64,000 bases of DNA from Rufibacter sediminis (GTDB taxonomy: Bacteria; Bacteroidota; Bacteroidia; Cytophagales; Hymenobacteraceae). The first letter of the stretch is position 1; each line of letters begins with the position of its first letter. The position numbers and the translations under genes were made by a program. The stretch is taken from the NCBI RefSeq assembly GCF_014269285.1, contig NZ_JACOAF010000008.1, positions 1 to 64,000 of the forward strand, read 5' to 3'. Positions 9,281-17,521 of this stretch are shown here, one piece after another. The notes under the pieces were generated by a model that searched no databases, had not been told where the DNA came from, and worked only from the letters and a program-made list of their open reading frames with translations.

Positions 9281-9985
9281 ATGTCTTACGAAAAGGTCCA
9301 AACTATGGAAGACAAAATTGAAACGATCTTTGAAGGGTTGCGGCAGAAGTCTACTACCAAGCAAGCTATTTTCAGGAACACCCGCGAGGTTTTTGAAAAA
9401 CTGAGGCACTGCTCTATTGAGCTGGTGGAGAACCTGAGAAAACGGATTCAGGAGGTAGACTCCAACGTGCTGATAGAGTACCGAAGCATCAATGATTTTG
9501 AGTTTCACATCAAGTTTTCCGGCGATCTGCTCGTGTTTGTGATGCACTCCAACGTGATCACCCTCCCCGAGGACCACGAGCTGATGAAAAGCCGCTACGT
9601 AGACGAAGACTTCCGGCGGCGTTTCTTTGGGCACATCATGGCCTACAACTTCATGGCAGACTCCATCAAGTACAACCGCCTCAATGACCCCGGTTATCTG
9701 TTGGGGCGCGTGCTCATCAACATAGACAACCACTTCTACCTGGAAGGGGTGAAGCAGCTGGATCTTACCTACAATGACATGGCCAAAAACGTCATCACCG
9801 ATGAGACACTTCGGCTATTCATTGAAAGTGCCATGGTGGCCTCAGTGAACAATGACCTGATTGCCCCGGACGTGGAAGAGATCAGAAAAATCACCGTGAA
9901 GCAGAAACTGGAAGAGCAACAAGTGAGTACCCCGCAGAAAGTAGGCTTCTCCTTCAGTTACCAGCGCAAACCGAACGTTTATTAG
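9281..9985 (+). CDS. Conserved hypothetical protein
   Basis: A soluble-looking protein of 234 residues with no signal peptide or membrane segment. The N-terminus is helical and charged. The middle (YRSINDFEFHIKFSGDLLVFVMHSN) looks like an alpha/beta fold, and conserved-looking aromatics follow (FFGHIMAYNFMADSIKYNR, DNHFYLEG). I do not recognise the family. A second in-frame ATG at 9305 is a possible start: the best -7-like sequence (ATACTTTG, 9254-9261) lies only 19 bp before the first ATG. It follows the CoA transferase by 54 bp on the same strand and may be co-transcribed. The function is unknown. Confidence 0.75.
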   Translation: MSYEKVQTMEDKIETIFEGLRQKSTTKQAIFRNTREVFEKLRHCSIELVENLRKRIQEVDSNVLIEYRSINDFEFHIKFSGDLLVFVMHSNVITLPEDHELMKSRYVDEDFRRRFFGHIMAYNFMADSIKYNRLNDPGYLLGRVLINIDNHFYLEGVKQLDLTYNDMAKNVITDETLRLFIESAMVASVNNDLIAPDVEEIRKITVKQKLEEQQVSTPQKVGFSFSYQRKPNVY

Positions 9986-10023
9986 TATCGCGTAGCACGT
10001 ATCAGGTAGCAAGACTTTCTCAT

Positions 10024-10073
10024 AAAACAGCTCGGCCCGGAGTGATTCAGTTCCCTCCGGGCCGAGCTGTTTT
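10024..10073. terminator. Strong bidirectional terminator-like hairpin
   Basis: Perfect 19-bp arms (AAAACAGCTCGGCCCGGAG and its complement) around a 12-base loop. The A run before and T run after the stem suit termination from either side. It follows the unknown gene at 9281. Confidence 0.85.
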
Positions 10074-10085
10074 ATTGCCTATACC

Positions 10086-10155
10086 GCTGGCGCGAGTCTC
10101 CAGACTCGTGCCGAAAGGTAAGGGATAGTCTCAGACTATCCTCGTTACGCAGTAA
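10086..10155. repeat. GCGCGAGT dispersed repeat, copy 1
   Basis: Two small inverted repeats in tandem (GCGCGAGTCTCCAGACTCGTGC, then GGGATAGTCTCAGACTATCC). The same arrangement, diverged, is found at 40898-40955. Confidence 0.55.
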
Positions 10156-10290
10156 CGAAATCACGCATTTCTGAAGCCATACTTCTGAGACGGATCACAC
10201 CCGTGAAGGCATCATCTACAAGGAATAGATGTACCTGAAGTCGTGTGTAGTGTTGATCTGCGCTATTTATCCTCCAATTTCCAAGCTCGC

Positions 10291-10330
10291 CCGTTTTTCA
10301 GCCATTTTGATTAAAACAGGCTTAAAACGG
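10291..10330. repeat. 37-bp palindrome family copy
   Basis: Left arm CCGTTTTTCAGCCATTTT, right arm AAAACAGGCTTAAAACGG. It lies in the convergent gap before the ABC-F gene's 3' end. Confidence 0.75.
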
Positions 10331-10346
10331 AAATACTTGAAAAGAT

Positions 10347-10400
10347 AAGGCTTCTGTTTTGGGCTCGTTTTTCAGTAAACGTGCCCAAAGCAGAAGCCTT
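10347..10400 (-). terminator. Terminator of the ABC-F gene built on a palindrome-family copy
   Basis: Long imperfect hairpin: AAGGCTTCTG/TTTTGGGC pairs with GCCCAAAGC/AGAAGCCTT. The inner part, 10356-10391, matches the 37-bp palindrome family. It sits 18 bp past the ABC-F stop on the minus strand. Confidence 0.7.
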
Positions 10401-10417
10401 CTTCGTGCTACCTGATA

Positions 10418-12316
10418 CTAAGAAACGAACTCAGCCAGTTCCAGCCAGCGCTCCGTTTTCTGTTCTACCTCGGTGTTGATGTCTTTGATGCGTTGGGCGA
10501 GTTCCGCCAGGCGTTTGTGATCGGCGGAGCCGGAGTTCATCTCAGCGGCCAGCGTGTCCTTCTCGGTTTCCAGGTTTTCTATTTCTTTCTCCAGACGCTC
10601 GTATTCCTGTTTTTCCTTGAAAGAAGCTTTCCGTTTAGGCGTTTCCACCACCGGAGGGGCAGCAGGCGCGGCAACGGGAGTAGCCGCTGGTTTCGCCGCC
10701 GGTTTAGCCTCTTCCTGGGCTTTCAGACTTTCGCGTTCCTTCGCCCACTCGCGGTAATCGGTGTAGTTGCCCGGGAAATCCCGGAGGTGACCGTTCTCCT
10801 CGAACACGAACAAGTGCTCCACCAAACGGTCCATGAAATAACGGTCGTGGGAAACGATGAGCAGCGAGCCTCCGAAGTTCAGGAGGAAATCCTCCAGGAT
10901 GTTCAGCGTCTGGATGTCCAAATCGTTGGTAGGCTCATCCAGGATCAGGAAGTTGGGGTTTTTGATGAGCACGCGCAGCAGCTGCAGACGCCGTTTCTCG
11001 CCGCCGCTCAGTTTGCTCACAAACGTGTATTGCTGGGCCGGCGGAAACTGGAAATGCTGCAGGAACTGGCTGGCGGTGATCACTTCGCCGTTGCCGGTTT
11101 CTACTACCTCGGCTACTTCCTTCACCACGTCAATCACGCGCTGGTTCTCGTTGAATGTCAGCTCAGACTGGGTGTAATAGCCGAACACGGTAGTCTGGCC
11201 GGCAATGATCTCGCCGCTGTCCGGGGCCAGGCGGCCGGTGAGCATGTTCAGGAACGTGGTTTTGCCCGCGCCGTTCGGGCCCACAATGCCTACCCGGTCT
11301 TTCTTCCGGAAGATGTAGCTGAAATCGTCCAGTACCACTTTCTCCCCGAAACGCTTGCTCAGGTGATCGATCTCCAGAATCTGATTTCCCTGGCGCGTGC
11401 TCTTCACTGATAGTTCCAAGGCAGTGCGGGTGTCTTTTTGCGAGGTCTTGTCTTTGAGGTCATAGAAAGCATCTACCCTGGACTTGGACTTGGTGCCCCG
11501 GGCGCGCGGCTGCTTGCGCATCCAGTCCAGTTCTTTCTTCAGGAGTTGCTTGGCCTTGCCCATCTCGGCGGCGTTGGCTTCTTCCTGCTCGGCTTTTTTC
11601 TCTACGTAGTAGCTGTAGTTGCCTTTGTAAGTGTACACCTGGCCGCGGTCCAGTTCGGCAATCTCGTTGGCTACCTGGTCCAGGAAGTAACGGTCGTGGG
11701 TCACCATCAGGAGAGTAGTCTGTTCGGTGGTGAGTAGGTTCTCAAACCACTCAATGGTTTCCAAGTCCAGGTGGTTGGTAGGCTCATCCAGAATCAGTAG
11801 ATCGGGCTCTTCAATGAGCACGCGGGCCATGGCTACGCGTTTCTTCTGTCCGCCGGAGAGGTGTTCCACCTGCACGTCCAGGTTCTGGATGCCCAGTTTG
11901 CCCAGGATCTGCTTTGTGCGTACTTCGTATTCCCAGGCGTGCAGGGTTTCCATGCGCTCCATGACCTGCTGCATGCGGGCATCGGTGGTGTTGGGGTCTT
12001 CTATGCAGGCTTCGTAATCCCGGATGGCGTCCAGGACTTCGGTTTGGCCCGAGAAGATGGCTTCCTGTACCGAGGCACCCGCCGGAAACTCCGGTTGTTG
12101 CCACAGATAGCCCACCCTGATGCCTTTGCGCACGCTCACGGTTCCGTTGTCTGGGGGAACCGTACCGGCTAAGATTTGCAGTAAAGTGGTTTTCCCGGCT
12201 CCGTTGGCGCCAATGAGTGCAATGCGTTGCCCGCGGTTTATGCCAAATATAAGGTTCTGAAAAAGCCAGCGGTCGCCGTAGCTTTTAGAGATAGAGTCTG
12301 CTGAAAGGTAATTCAT
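10418..12316 (-). CDS. ABC-F family ATP-binding protein (Uup/EttA-like)
   Basis: A 632-residue soluble duplicated ATPase of the ABC-F class. These proteins act on ribosomes (translation factors, antibiotic protection) or in DNA transactions and have no membrane domain. The first cassette has Walker A GANGAGKTT, signature LSGGQKKR and LLILDEPTNHLD. The second has GPNGAGKTT, LSGGEKRR and FLILDEPTNDLD. A charged linker lies between them, and the C-terminal about 80 residues form a coiled coil after an Ala/Pro stretch, as in Uup. The frame opens at 12382, but the ATG at 12316 gives the standard start (MNYLSADSISKSYG). The extension would contain the upstream gene's terminator. A TACCTTTG -7 box ends 4 bp before this ATG, which suggests a leaderless mRNA. 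Confidence 0.92.
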   Translation of the reverse strand: MNYLSADSISKSYGDRWLFQNLIFGINRGQRIALIGANGAGKTTLLQILAGTVPPDNGTVSVRKGIRVGYLWQQPEFPAGASVQEAIFSGQTEVLDAIRDYEACIEDPNTTDARMQQVMERMETLHAWEYEVRTKQILGKLGIQNLDVQVEHLSGGQKKRVAMARVLIEEPDLLILDEPTNHLDLETIEWFENLLTTEQTTLLMVTHDRYFLDQVANEIAELDRGQVYTYKGNYSYYVEKKAEQEEANAAEMGKAKQLLKKELDWMRKQPRARGTKSKSRVDAFYDLKDKTSQKDTRTALELSVKSTRQGNQILEIDHLSKRFGEKVVLDDFSYIFRKKDRVGIVGPNGAGKTTFLNMLTGRLAPDSGEIIAGQTTVFGYYTQSELTFNENQRVIDVVKEVAEVVETGNGEVITASQFLQHFQFPPAQQYTFVSKLSGGEKRRLQLLRVLIKNPNFLILDEPTNDLDIQTLNILEDFLLNFGGSLLIVSHDRYFMDRLVEHLFVFEENGHLRDFPGNYTDYREWAKERESLKAQEEAKPAAKPAATPVAAPAAPPVVETPKRKASFKEKQEYERLEKEIENLETEKDTLAAEMNSGSADHKRLAELAQRIKDINTEVEQKTERWLELAEFVS

Positions 12317-12320
12317 GGCG

Positions 12321-12328
12321 CAAAGGTA
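12321..12328 (-). promoter_or_regulatory. -7 box TACCTTTG of the ABC-F gene
   Basis: A perfect Bacteroidota TANNTTTG element on the minus strand, ending 4 bp before the ATG at 12316. Transcription would start at or within the start codon. Confidence 0.6.
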
Positions 12329-12380
12329 CACAAACAGAAAAGCGTATCCCAGAGCCAGTTCCGCAAAAGTGGTGGAACAC

Positions 12381-12404
12381 AAAAAAGACCGGGATTTCCC
12401 GGCC
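12381..12404 (-). terminator. Terminator of the SPW-repeat gene
   Basis: On the minus strand GGCCGGGA-AA-TCCCGGTC is followed by six T. It lies about 36 bp past the SPW gene stop and before the ABC-F start. Confidence 0.8.
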
Positions 12405-12439
12405 TCCTTTGTGTCTTTAACTCAATTCTTTGGTTACCC

Positions 12440-12832
12440 TTAGTGGGTATGGCCATGGTGCATTCTGGTGTTGGTCACTGCTCCGTGGGCAGGCACTACA
12501 CGGGTCATCATGGCTTGCAATAAGATCACAATACCTACAATCAAGTGCGGCAGGTAGACATATTCGTCAAAATTAAAGATCCATGGGGAAGCGGCCAGGA
12601 AAATACCAATCAGGTAGTCCATAGTGATGTGCATGTTAGGAGACAATGCTCTAAATGCCCCAACTTCCCAGTTGGTCATCAAGTTCTGTAAGATAATCAC
12701 GGCACCAACAATAATGGGCACCCAAGTTTCCGCTCCACCACGGTCAAAGTCAAGGATGAAGGGAGCAGCAATCAATAATAAACCCACCAGATAATCCATG
12801 ATCCCGTGGGTACGGGTTGATAATACTTTCAT
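12440..12832 (-). CDS. SPW-repeat membrane protein
   Basis: A small inner-membrane protein of 130 residues made of two copies of a two-helix unit. Each copy begins with H.I/T MDYL.G and has a P.IL/PWIFNFD segment, the pattern of the SPW repeat family. Four membrane segments are predicted by eye. The C-terminus is His-rich (MHHGHTH), which could bind metal. The function of the family is not established. A canonical Shine-Dalgarno sequence (AAGGAGG) sits seven bases before the ATG, which is unusually strong for this phylum and hints at high expression. It has its own terminator and is therefore monocistronic. Confidence 0.85.
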   Translation of the reverse strand: MKVLSTRTHGIMDYLVGLLLIAAPFILDFDRGGAETWVPIIVGAVIILQNLMTNWEVGAFRALSPNMHITMDYLIGIFLAASPWIFNFDEYVYLPHLIVGIVILLQAMMTRVVPAHGAVTNTRMHHGHTH

Positions 12833-12839
12833 TTTTATT

Positions 12840-12846
12840 CCTCCTT
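12840..12846 (-). promoter_or_regulatory. Strong Shine-Dalgarno of the SPW gene
   Basis: The minus strand reads AAGGAGG with a seven-base spacer before the ATG at 12832. Most genes in this window have only weak A-rich leaders. Confidence 0.75.
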
Positions 12847-12987
12847 TTTTAGTTCCAACTTGTATGCTCTTTTACGCCCTTCTTTTTGGGGTTGTTGCGG
12901 AAAAGTGCATTTTGATTTTGTATTTTAATAATATGGGTATTTCTACGGATGGGTTTTAGGTAGCCTGTTTAAGGGAAGAAGAAGGAG

Positions 12988-13806
12988 ATGATGAAAGCTG
13001 AAAACGGGGCACGCCCCATTGGGGTGTTTGATAGTGGAATTGGCGGATTAACCGTTGCCAAGGCGATAAAAGCGGCTTTGCCTGAAGAGCAACTGGTCTA
13101 TTTTGGGGACACCGCGCACCTGCCGTACGGCGATAAATCAACGGCTGCCATCCAGGCGTACTCGGTCAAAATCTGCGATCTGCTGATTAAGCAGAATTGT
13201 AAAATAATTTTGATCGCGTGCAATTCTGCCTCGGCGGCGGCCTATGAGTTGGTGCGGGAATATGTGGGCAGCAAAGCCCTTGTCCTGAACGTGATTGACC
13301 CGGTGGTGCACTATGTGGGCGAAAGATTTGCCCAAAGAACGGTAGGCCTCATCGGGACAAAGCAAACCGTGAATTCCAATGTCTATAAAAAGAAGATCGA
13401 TGATCTGAATGCCGGGGTGCAGCTCAAGTCGGTGGCCACGCCCTTGCTGGCGCCCATGATTGAGGAAGGCTTCTTTAACAATACCATCTCAGAGAGCGTG
13501 ATTCAGACGTACCTGTCAGATCCGGCGCTGGACGGCATTGAGGCCCTGATTCTGGGCTGCACGCATTATCCTTTAATCAAGGAGCAGATCACCGCATATT
13601 ACGGCGGCCGGGTGAAAGTGCTGGATGCCTCAGAACTGGTGGCGCGGCACGTAGCCAATGTGTTAACCCAGGCGGGCATCGCCTCGCTGAAGTTGCCCGG
13701 CGAGCCGCATTTCTATGTTTCAGACTACACGGTGTCCTTTGAGGCCTCCACGCAGCTGTTTTTTCAGCAGAAAGTCAACCTGAAGCACTATCCGCTTTGG
13801 GAATAG
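12988..13806 (+). CDS. murI: Glutamate racemase
   Basis: A 272-residue cofactor-independent racemase that makes D-glutamate for peptidoglycan. Motifs present: substrate loop FDSGIGGL (residues 14-21), GDTAHLPYG, first catalytic Cys in ACNSASA (Cys78), and second catalytic Cys in LGCTHYPL. The length is normal. Two ATG codons stand in a row at 12988 and 12991; a purine-rich RBS (GAAGAAGGAG) is directly upstream. The downstream neighbour is an unrelated lipoprotein, so it is probably transcribed alone or with it. Confidence 0.96.
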   Translation: MMKAENGARPIGVFDSGIGGLTVAKAIKAALPEEQLVYFGDTAHLPYGDKSTAAIQAYSVKICDLLIKQNCKIILIACNSASAAAYELVREYVGSKALVLNVIDPVVHYVGERFAQRTVGLIGTKQTVNSNVYKKKIDDLNAGVQLKSVATPLLAPMIEEGFFNNTISESVIQTYLSDPALDGIEALILGCTHYPLIKEQITAYYGGRVKVLDASELVARHVANVLTQAGIASLKLPGEPHFYVSDYTVSFEASTQLFFQQKVNLKHYPLWE

Positions 13807-13878
13807 CATACCCGTTTGGTCTTTTTTTCGTTTACATTTACAAAAGCAAGCTTAAAACGGCTTGCCTGACCTCAACTT

Positions 13879-14520
13879 ATGAAAAAGCGTTATTTCCTGA
13901 TTGGTGATTTCTCCCGCAATGTGTTGTTGGTGAGCGCCGCCGCCTGCCTTGGGTTAGCCTCCTGTTCAGATAACCGCTCCACCCAGAACGAAGCCTCCAC
14001 CGAGTGGAATGCTGGGGAAGCAGCCCCTAAATACAGCCAGGGCGTCATTACCGAGATGACCGAAATGAGTCCGGACAACTGGAAAATCACCGATGAGCGC
14101 CCTGCCGAGGCCGGTCAGGTCATGGCCATTCTCAAGCACCACGACGGCAAAGTAGACACCCTGCAAGGGCTGGAACTGGAGCGCCGCATGCAGGAGTACA
14201 CCCAGGCCAATCCGCACAACGGCTCGGGCTTCAGCATGATGAACGTGCTCATGTGGAGCGGCATCGGGTACATGGCTGGCCGTATGCTTTCCCCCAACCG
14301 CGCGTACTATGCCAACCCCAACACCATCCAGCGGAACGAGGCCTGGCGACAACAGACTACCGCTGAGCGGGCCCGGGGCGCGCAGGCCTTCCGGGGAACT
14401 ACCGGCACGTACAGCCGTCCTGCCTCTTCGGGCAATGTCCGTTCCACCCGGCCCACCAACAGCCGTTCCGGCACGTTTGGGAGAAGTTCCGGCGGAAGAT
14501 CCAGCGGTTTCGGAGGATAA
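13879..14520 (+). CDS. YgiB-like lipoprotein
   Basis: A predicted 213-residue lipoprotein with lipobox LASC (Cys29). The mature part has a hydrophobic Gly/Met stretch (MMNVLMWSGIGYMAGRMLSPN) and a Ser/Gly/Arg-rich tail ending SSGGRSSGFGG. This layout (lipobox, a Met/Gly segment with GYMAGR, low-complexity Gly-rich end) matches the E. coli YgiB/DUF1190 type. The next gene is a YgiC-type ATP-grasp enzyme, the same order as E. coli ygiB-ygiC. The family assignment therefore rests on layout plus synteny, not on strong sequence identity. The role is unknown; an envelope function is likely. Confidence 0.65.
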   Translation: MKKRYFLIGDFSRNVLLVSAAACLGLASCSDNRSTQNEASTEWNAGEAAPKYSQGVITEMTEMSPDNWKITDERPAEAGQVMAILKHHDGKVDTLQGLELERRMQEYTQANPHNGSGFSMMNVLMWSGIGYMAGRMLSPNRAYYANPNTIQRNEAWRQQTTAERARGAQAFRGTTGTYSRPASSGNVRSTRPTNSRSGTFGRSSGGRSSGFGG

Positions 14521-14563
14521 CCTTTCGGCCTCCGCCGCTTTTTACCTTTTGTTTAAACTTCCT

Positions 14564-14600
14564 GTTTCAGGGCCGTTTTCGTGAAAACAGCCCTGAAACG
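14564..14600. repeat. 37-bp palindrome family, well-conserved copy
   Basis: GTTTCAGGGCCGTTTTC then GTGAAAACAGCCCTGAAAC, one of the most symmetric copies. It lies between the YgiB-like and YgiC-like genes, 50 bp before the latter's ATG. Confidence 0.85.
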
Positions 14601-14649
14601 CCTTGTCACCTAACCTTCACTTTCCATCCATAAACGTCTATTCAACGCT

Positions 14650-15831
14650 ATGTCAGCCACGTCTCTCCCGGTCAGATTAATGCCGCACCACGGCGATGTC
14701 ACTAAAATGGTTCACCAGATGGGCTGGGAGTGGGTAGTGGAGGAAGAGTGCCAGACTTATCTATCCGGCGAAGCGGTGGTGTTAACCCAACCCGCCGCCG
14801 ATGAGCTGCTGGAAGCCGCCTCCACGCTGTACCAGATGATGGTGGAAGCCGTGCCCGATGAGCTGCCTGATGATTTCCTGCGAAAGCTGGGTTTGCCGGA
14901 ACGTGTCTGGCGCGCCATCCGGCACTCCTGGAACGATGAACGCCACTGGCACATCTACGGCCGCTTTGACTTCGCCCAGACGCCGGAAGGGGTGAAACTG
15001 CTGGAGTTCAACGCCGATACCGCCACCTCCATCCCTGAAACCGCCGTGGTACAATGGGCCAGCTTGGCCGCTGCCGGCAAAAACGACAGCCACCAGGCCA
15101 ATGGCCTGTATGAAGCCTTGGTAGATCAGTTCAGAACGTGGCAGGGGTTGAATCCTGAGTTGGAGCCCGCGCTGCTGCTAGTGTACTTAGGCGAAAGCCG
15201 GGAAGACTACACCAACTGCGAAGTGTTGGCGCAGGCCGCCCGCGAAGCCGGTTTTGAAACGCACATCTGCGCTGTGGAAGAAATGGAAGTCTCCACACTG
15301 GGCGCCGAGCGCGGCATCTGGGCGCAGATTGGTGCCGAGCAGTGGCGTAGGTTCCCGTTCCTCTTCAAGCTGGTGCCCTGGGAGCTGTTCGCGGAGCTGG
15401 AGCCAGACCTCTGCACCGATCTCATCGACCTACAATACTCCCGCAGCGTGCTCATCGCCAACCCAGCGTACTCGCTTATTTTCCAGACCAAAGGCTTTCT
15501 GGCCTGGCTGTGGCAGCAGTTTCCCTACCATCCGTTGCTGCTGCGCACCGAGTTCGCTTCCTTTGCCGGGAAAGCCGTGGAGAAACCCTTCTTCGGGCGG
15601 GAGGGCCAGAACATCCAGGTGCGCGAAAACACCGATGTGTCTTCCACCACCGGCGAGTACAGCAACCAACCCCACATCTACCAGGCCTGGGCCGAACTGC
15701 CGCAGGACGAGCAGGGCTATCGCTACCAGGCTGGCGTCTTCTGGGCCGGTGAAGGCAGCGCCATCGGGTTCCGGCGGGAACGCGGCATCATCACCAACCT
15801 GTCTCAGTTTGTGGCGCACGTAGTGGAGTAG
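14650..15831 (+). CDS. Glutathionylspermidine synthase family protein (YgiC-like)
   Basis: A 393-residue ATP-grasp enzyme of the glutathionylspermidine synthase family (YgiC/YjfC group). Typical signatures: RAIRHSWNDERHWHIYGRFDF near the N-terminus, KLLEFNADTATSIPETAVVQ, and a C-terminal block GREGQNI...GEYSNQPHIYQAWAELP with GVFWAGEGSAIGFRRERGIIT. The E. coli YgiC/YjfC proteins lack the amidase domain of GspS and have no settled substrate, so amide-bond formation between a peptide or amino acid and an amine is inferred only from family chemistry. It forms a pair with the lipoprotein gene upstream; a palindrome-family repeat separates them. Confidence 0.88.
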   Translation: MSATSLPVRLMPHHGDVTKMVHQMGWEWVVEEECQTYLSGEAVVLTQPAADELLEAASTLYQMMVEAVPDELPDDFLRKLGLPERVWRAIRHSWNDERHWHIYGRFDFAQTPEGVKLLEFNADTATSIPETAVVQWASLAAAGKNDSHQANGLYEALVDQFRTWQGLNPELEPALLLVYLGESREDYTNCEVLAQAAREAGFETHICAVEEMEVSTLGAERGIWAQIGAEQWRRFPFLFKLVPWELFAELEPDLCTDLIDLQYSRSVLIANPAYSLIFQTKGFLAWLWQQFPYHPLLLRTEFASFAGKAVEKPFFGREGQNIQVRENTDVSSTTGEYSNQPHIYQAWAELPQDEQGYRYQAGVFWAGEGSAIGFRRERGIITNLSQFVAHVVE

Positions 15832-15834
15832 GGG

Positions 15835-15872
15835 TGTTTTGGGGCTACTTTCTGGAAAAGGGTTGCAAAACG
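15835..15872. repeat. 37-bp palindrome family copy
   Basis: A diverged copy (TGTTTTGGGGCTACTTTC / GAAAAGGGTTGCAAAACG) 4 bp after the YgiC-like stop codon. It is followed directly by another repeat family. Confidence 0.65.
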
Positions 15873-15880
15873 CGTTTTAC

Positions 15881-16000
15881 CACCCCGCCCTTCGGGCACC
15901 CCTCCTAAAATAGGAGGGGAGTTTTTGTGAACCACCGCTCTATTGCTTGCTCAAAAGACCTCGGAGTGTCCGGAGGTTCTGCGAGTGTCTGCACCAATAG
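15881..16000. repeat. ~120-bp dispersed repeat, copy 1
   Basis: Begins CCGCCCTTCGGGC, then CCCCTCCT..AGGAGGGG, later GACCTCGGAG..CCGGAGGT and CTGCGAG. The same ordered blocks occur at 41027-41148. It fills the convergent gap between the YgiC-like gene and the YdeI-like gene. Confidence 0.8.
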
Positions 16001-16036
16001 CTTTTCGTTCCGCCCAGCAGGAGGTCTGAAGAGTAA

Positions 16037-16639
16037 TTAACTGAACTTCTTGCCTTCAGTGATGCGGACTACGGTTTTCTGGAGGCGGGATTCCCTAGTT
16101 TCGGGGCGTTTGGCTTCGTTCACCCAGCGCACGTACTCTTTCCGATGGGTGTAGGCCAGCTGCTCAAACTTCTCCAGTTGCTGCGCCTCATTTAAGGCTT
16201 GCTTCAGATCCTCCGGAATTTCGATGAGGTTGCGTTCGGGGGCTTTGGCGGCGGTGCCGGCCTCTACCTTTGTAGCTGCCCGGATATATTCTATCAGTGC
16301 CGGCTCATTTACCTGCGCGGCATCGGTGAACTTGATGAGGCGCATGGCCTTGGCATCCTGGCTGCTGGTGAACAATCCGTGCGTGTCTTCCAGCAAAGCG
16401 CCCTGGAAAAAAGAGAGGTTCACATGCTGTTTATGCACGCTGATGGCACACACCATGCCTGCCCCGGCTTTCTCGTAAACGGGTGCATTCCACTTCCAGG
16501 AAGGTTGCAGGGCGGGATCAGCCGCGGCGATGGCGCTTCTCAGTTTCGCACAGATGGGCTGGGCAAACTCCGGAGCCTGCGCGAAGAAGGTCTCTATTTT
16601 CTGCTCGTTCTGTTCTGCGGTAAGGTTAGATTTTGCCAT
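16037..16639 (-). CDS. DUF1801 / YdeI-like protein
   Basis: A 200-residue cytoplasmic protein with two recognisable parts. Residues 1-115 resemble DUF1801 (W.W..PVYEKAGAGMVCAI.VHKQHVNLSFFQGA...G), and the C-terminal part is the bacteriocin-protection YdeI/OmpD-associated type (RKEYVRWVNEAKRPETRESRLQKTV). The family has no firmly assigned biochemistry. The frame extends to 16702, but the ATG at 16639 (MAKSNLTAEQ) gives the usual start. It converges with the YgiC-like gene. Confidence 0.83.
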   Translation of the reverse strand: MAKSNLTAEQNEQKIETFFAQAPEFAQPICAKLRSAIAAADPALQPSWKWNAPVYEKAGAGMVCAISVHKQHVNLSFFQGALLEDTHGLFTSSQDAKAMRLIKFTDAAQVNEPALIEYIRAATKVEAGTAAKAPERNLIEIPEDLKQALNEAQQLEKFEQLAYTHRKEYVRWVNEAKRPETRESRLQKTVVRITEGKKFS

Positions 16640-16759
16640 GGCTTCCGGTGGAGGTTTGATCAGGGATTCTAAGCTAAGGAAGAATTCTGAATTAGGCCAC
16701 ATTTCCGGGTGTGTTAAGCTAGCTTACGAACAGGAACATGATGGCGGGGCGGCAAAGTG

Positions 16760-16796
16760 GTTTTAGGCACGTTTTAGCGAAAACACACCTAAAGCA
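16760..16796. repeat. 37-bp palindrome family copy upstream of the Crp/Fnr gene
   Basis: GTTTTAGGCACGTTTTAGC paired with GAAAACACACCTAAAGC; it ends 22 bp before the ATG at 16819. Confidence 0.75.
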
Positions 16797-16818
16797 GCGC
16801 GTGCTTCGTTCGTTTACC

Positions 16819-17457
16819 ATGGATGATTTAGAAACCCAACTCCAGCGGTTTTTCCCGCGCTTAGAACCGGCCCTGCGGGCGGAACTCCTGCAGGAAGCCA
16901 CCCTGAAAGACCTGCCCGAAGGCGAATTCATTATCCGGACCGGCCAATACCTGAAATCTTCCATTTTGCTGCTGAACGGCCTTCTGAAGGTGTACCGCCA
17001 GGACGAGGAAGGCCACGAATTCCTGCTGTATTTTCTGGAGCCGGGCCACGCCTGCGCGCTGTCCATGCTTTGCGCCGTCCGCGAGGAGCAAAGCGAGATC
17101 TCGGCGCAGGCCGTGACTCCTGCCCAGGTGCTGTTGGTGCCCATGCACGTGGCGGAGCGCTGGCTCACCAAATACCCCAGTTGGCACATGTTTGTGATCG
17201 GCACCTACCGCGAGCGCTTCGAGGAACTGCTCCAGACCCTGGATGCCGTGGCGTTCACAAGCCTGGACGAGCGGCTCCTGTTCTATCTCCGGAAAAACCA
17301 GCAGTTCAAAGGAAACCAGCTCAGAATCTCGCACCAGCAGATTGCCATGGAACTGAACAGCTCCCGCGAGGTGATTTCGCGCCTGCTCAAGAAACTGGAG
17401 CAACGCGGCGTGCTGACGCTGCATCGTAACTTTATTGAGCTGCACCAGCCCGCGTAG
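16819..17457 (+). CDS. Crp/Fnr-family transcriptional regulator
   Basis: A 212-residue regulator with an N-terminal cyclic-nucleotide-binding-like beta-barrel (GEFIIRTGQYLKSSILLLNGLLKVYR) and a C-terminal Crp-type winged helix-turn-helix (RISHQQIAMELNSSREVISRLLKKLEQRGVL). The recognition helix SSREVISR fits binding to GTGA-type half sites. No N-terminal Fe-S Cys cluster is seen; two Cys in HACALSMLCAV of the sensor domain might be redox-active (inference). The frame opens at 16738, but the ATG at 16819 gives the normal length. The two following promoters carry the palindrome GTGAC-N4-GTCAC, so this protein is the prime candidate to control the sulfur genes downstream. Confidence 0.9.
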   Translation: MDDLETQLQRFFPRLEPALRAELLQEATLKDLPEGEFIIRTGQYLKSSILLLNGLLKVYRQDEEGHEFLLYFLEPGHACALSMLCAVREEQSEISAQAVTPAQVLLVPMHVAERWLTKYPSWHMFVIGTYRERFEELLQTLDAVAFTSLDERLLFYLRKNQQFKGNQLRISHQQIAMELNSSREVISRLLKKLEQRGVLTLHRNFIELHQPA

Positions 17458-17521
17458 TCCGGCAACTTTTCCATTTCGTGAAGAAATCAACACCGCATCC
17501 GCTCTAAAAAAACGGGGCTAA

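Noticed and set aside
10024-10073. The 19-bp-arm hairpin as another member of the 37-bp palindrome family.
   Set aside because: Its core (CTCGGCCCGGAG) does not match the family; it is an ordinary strong terminator.
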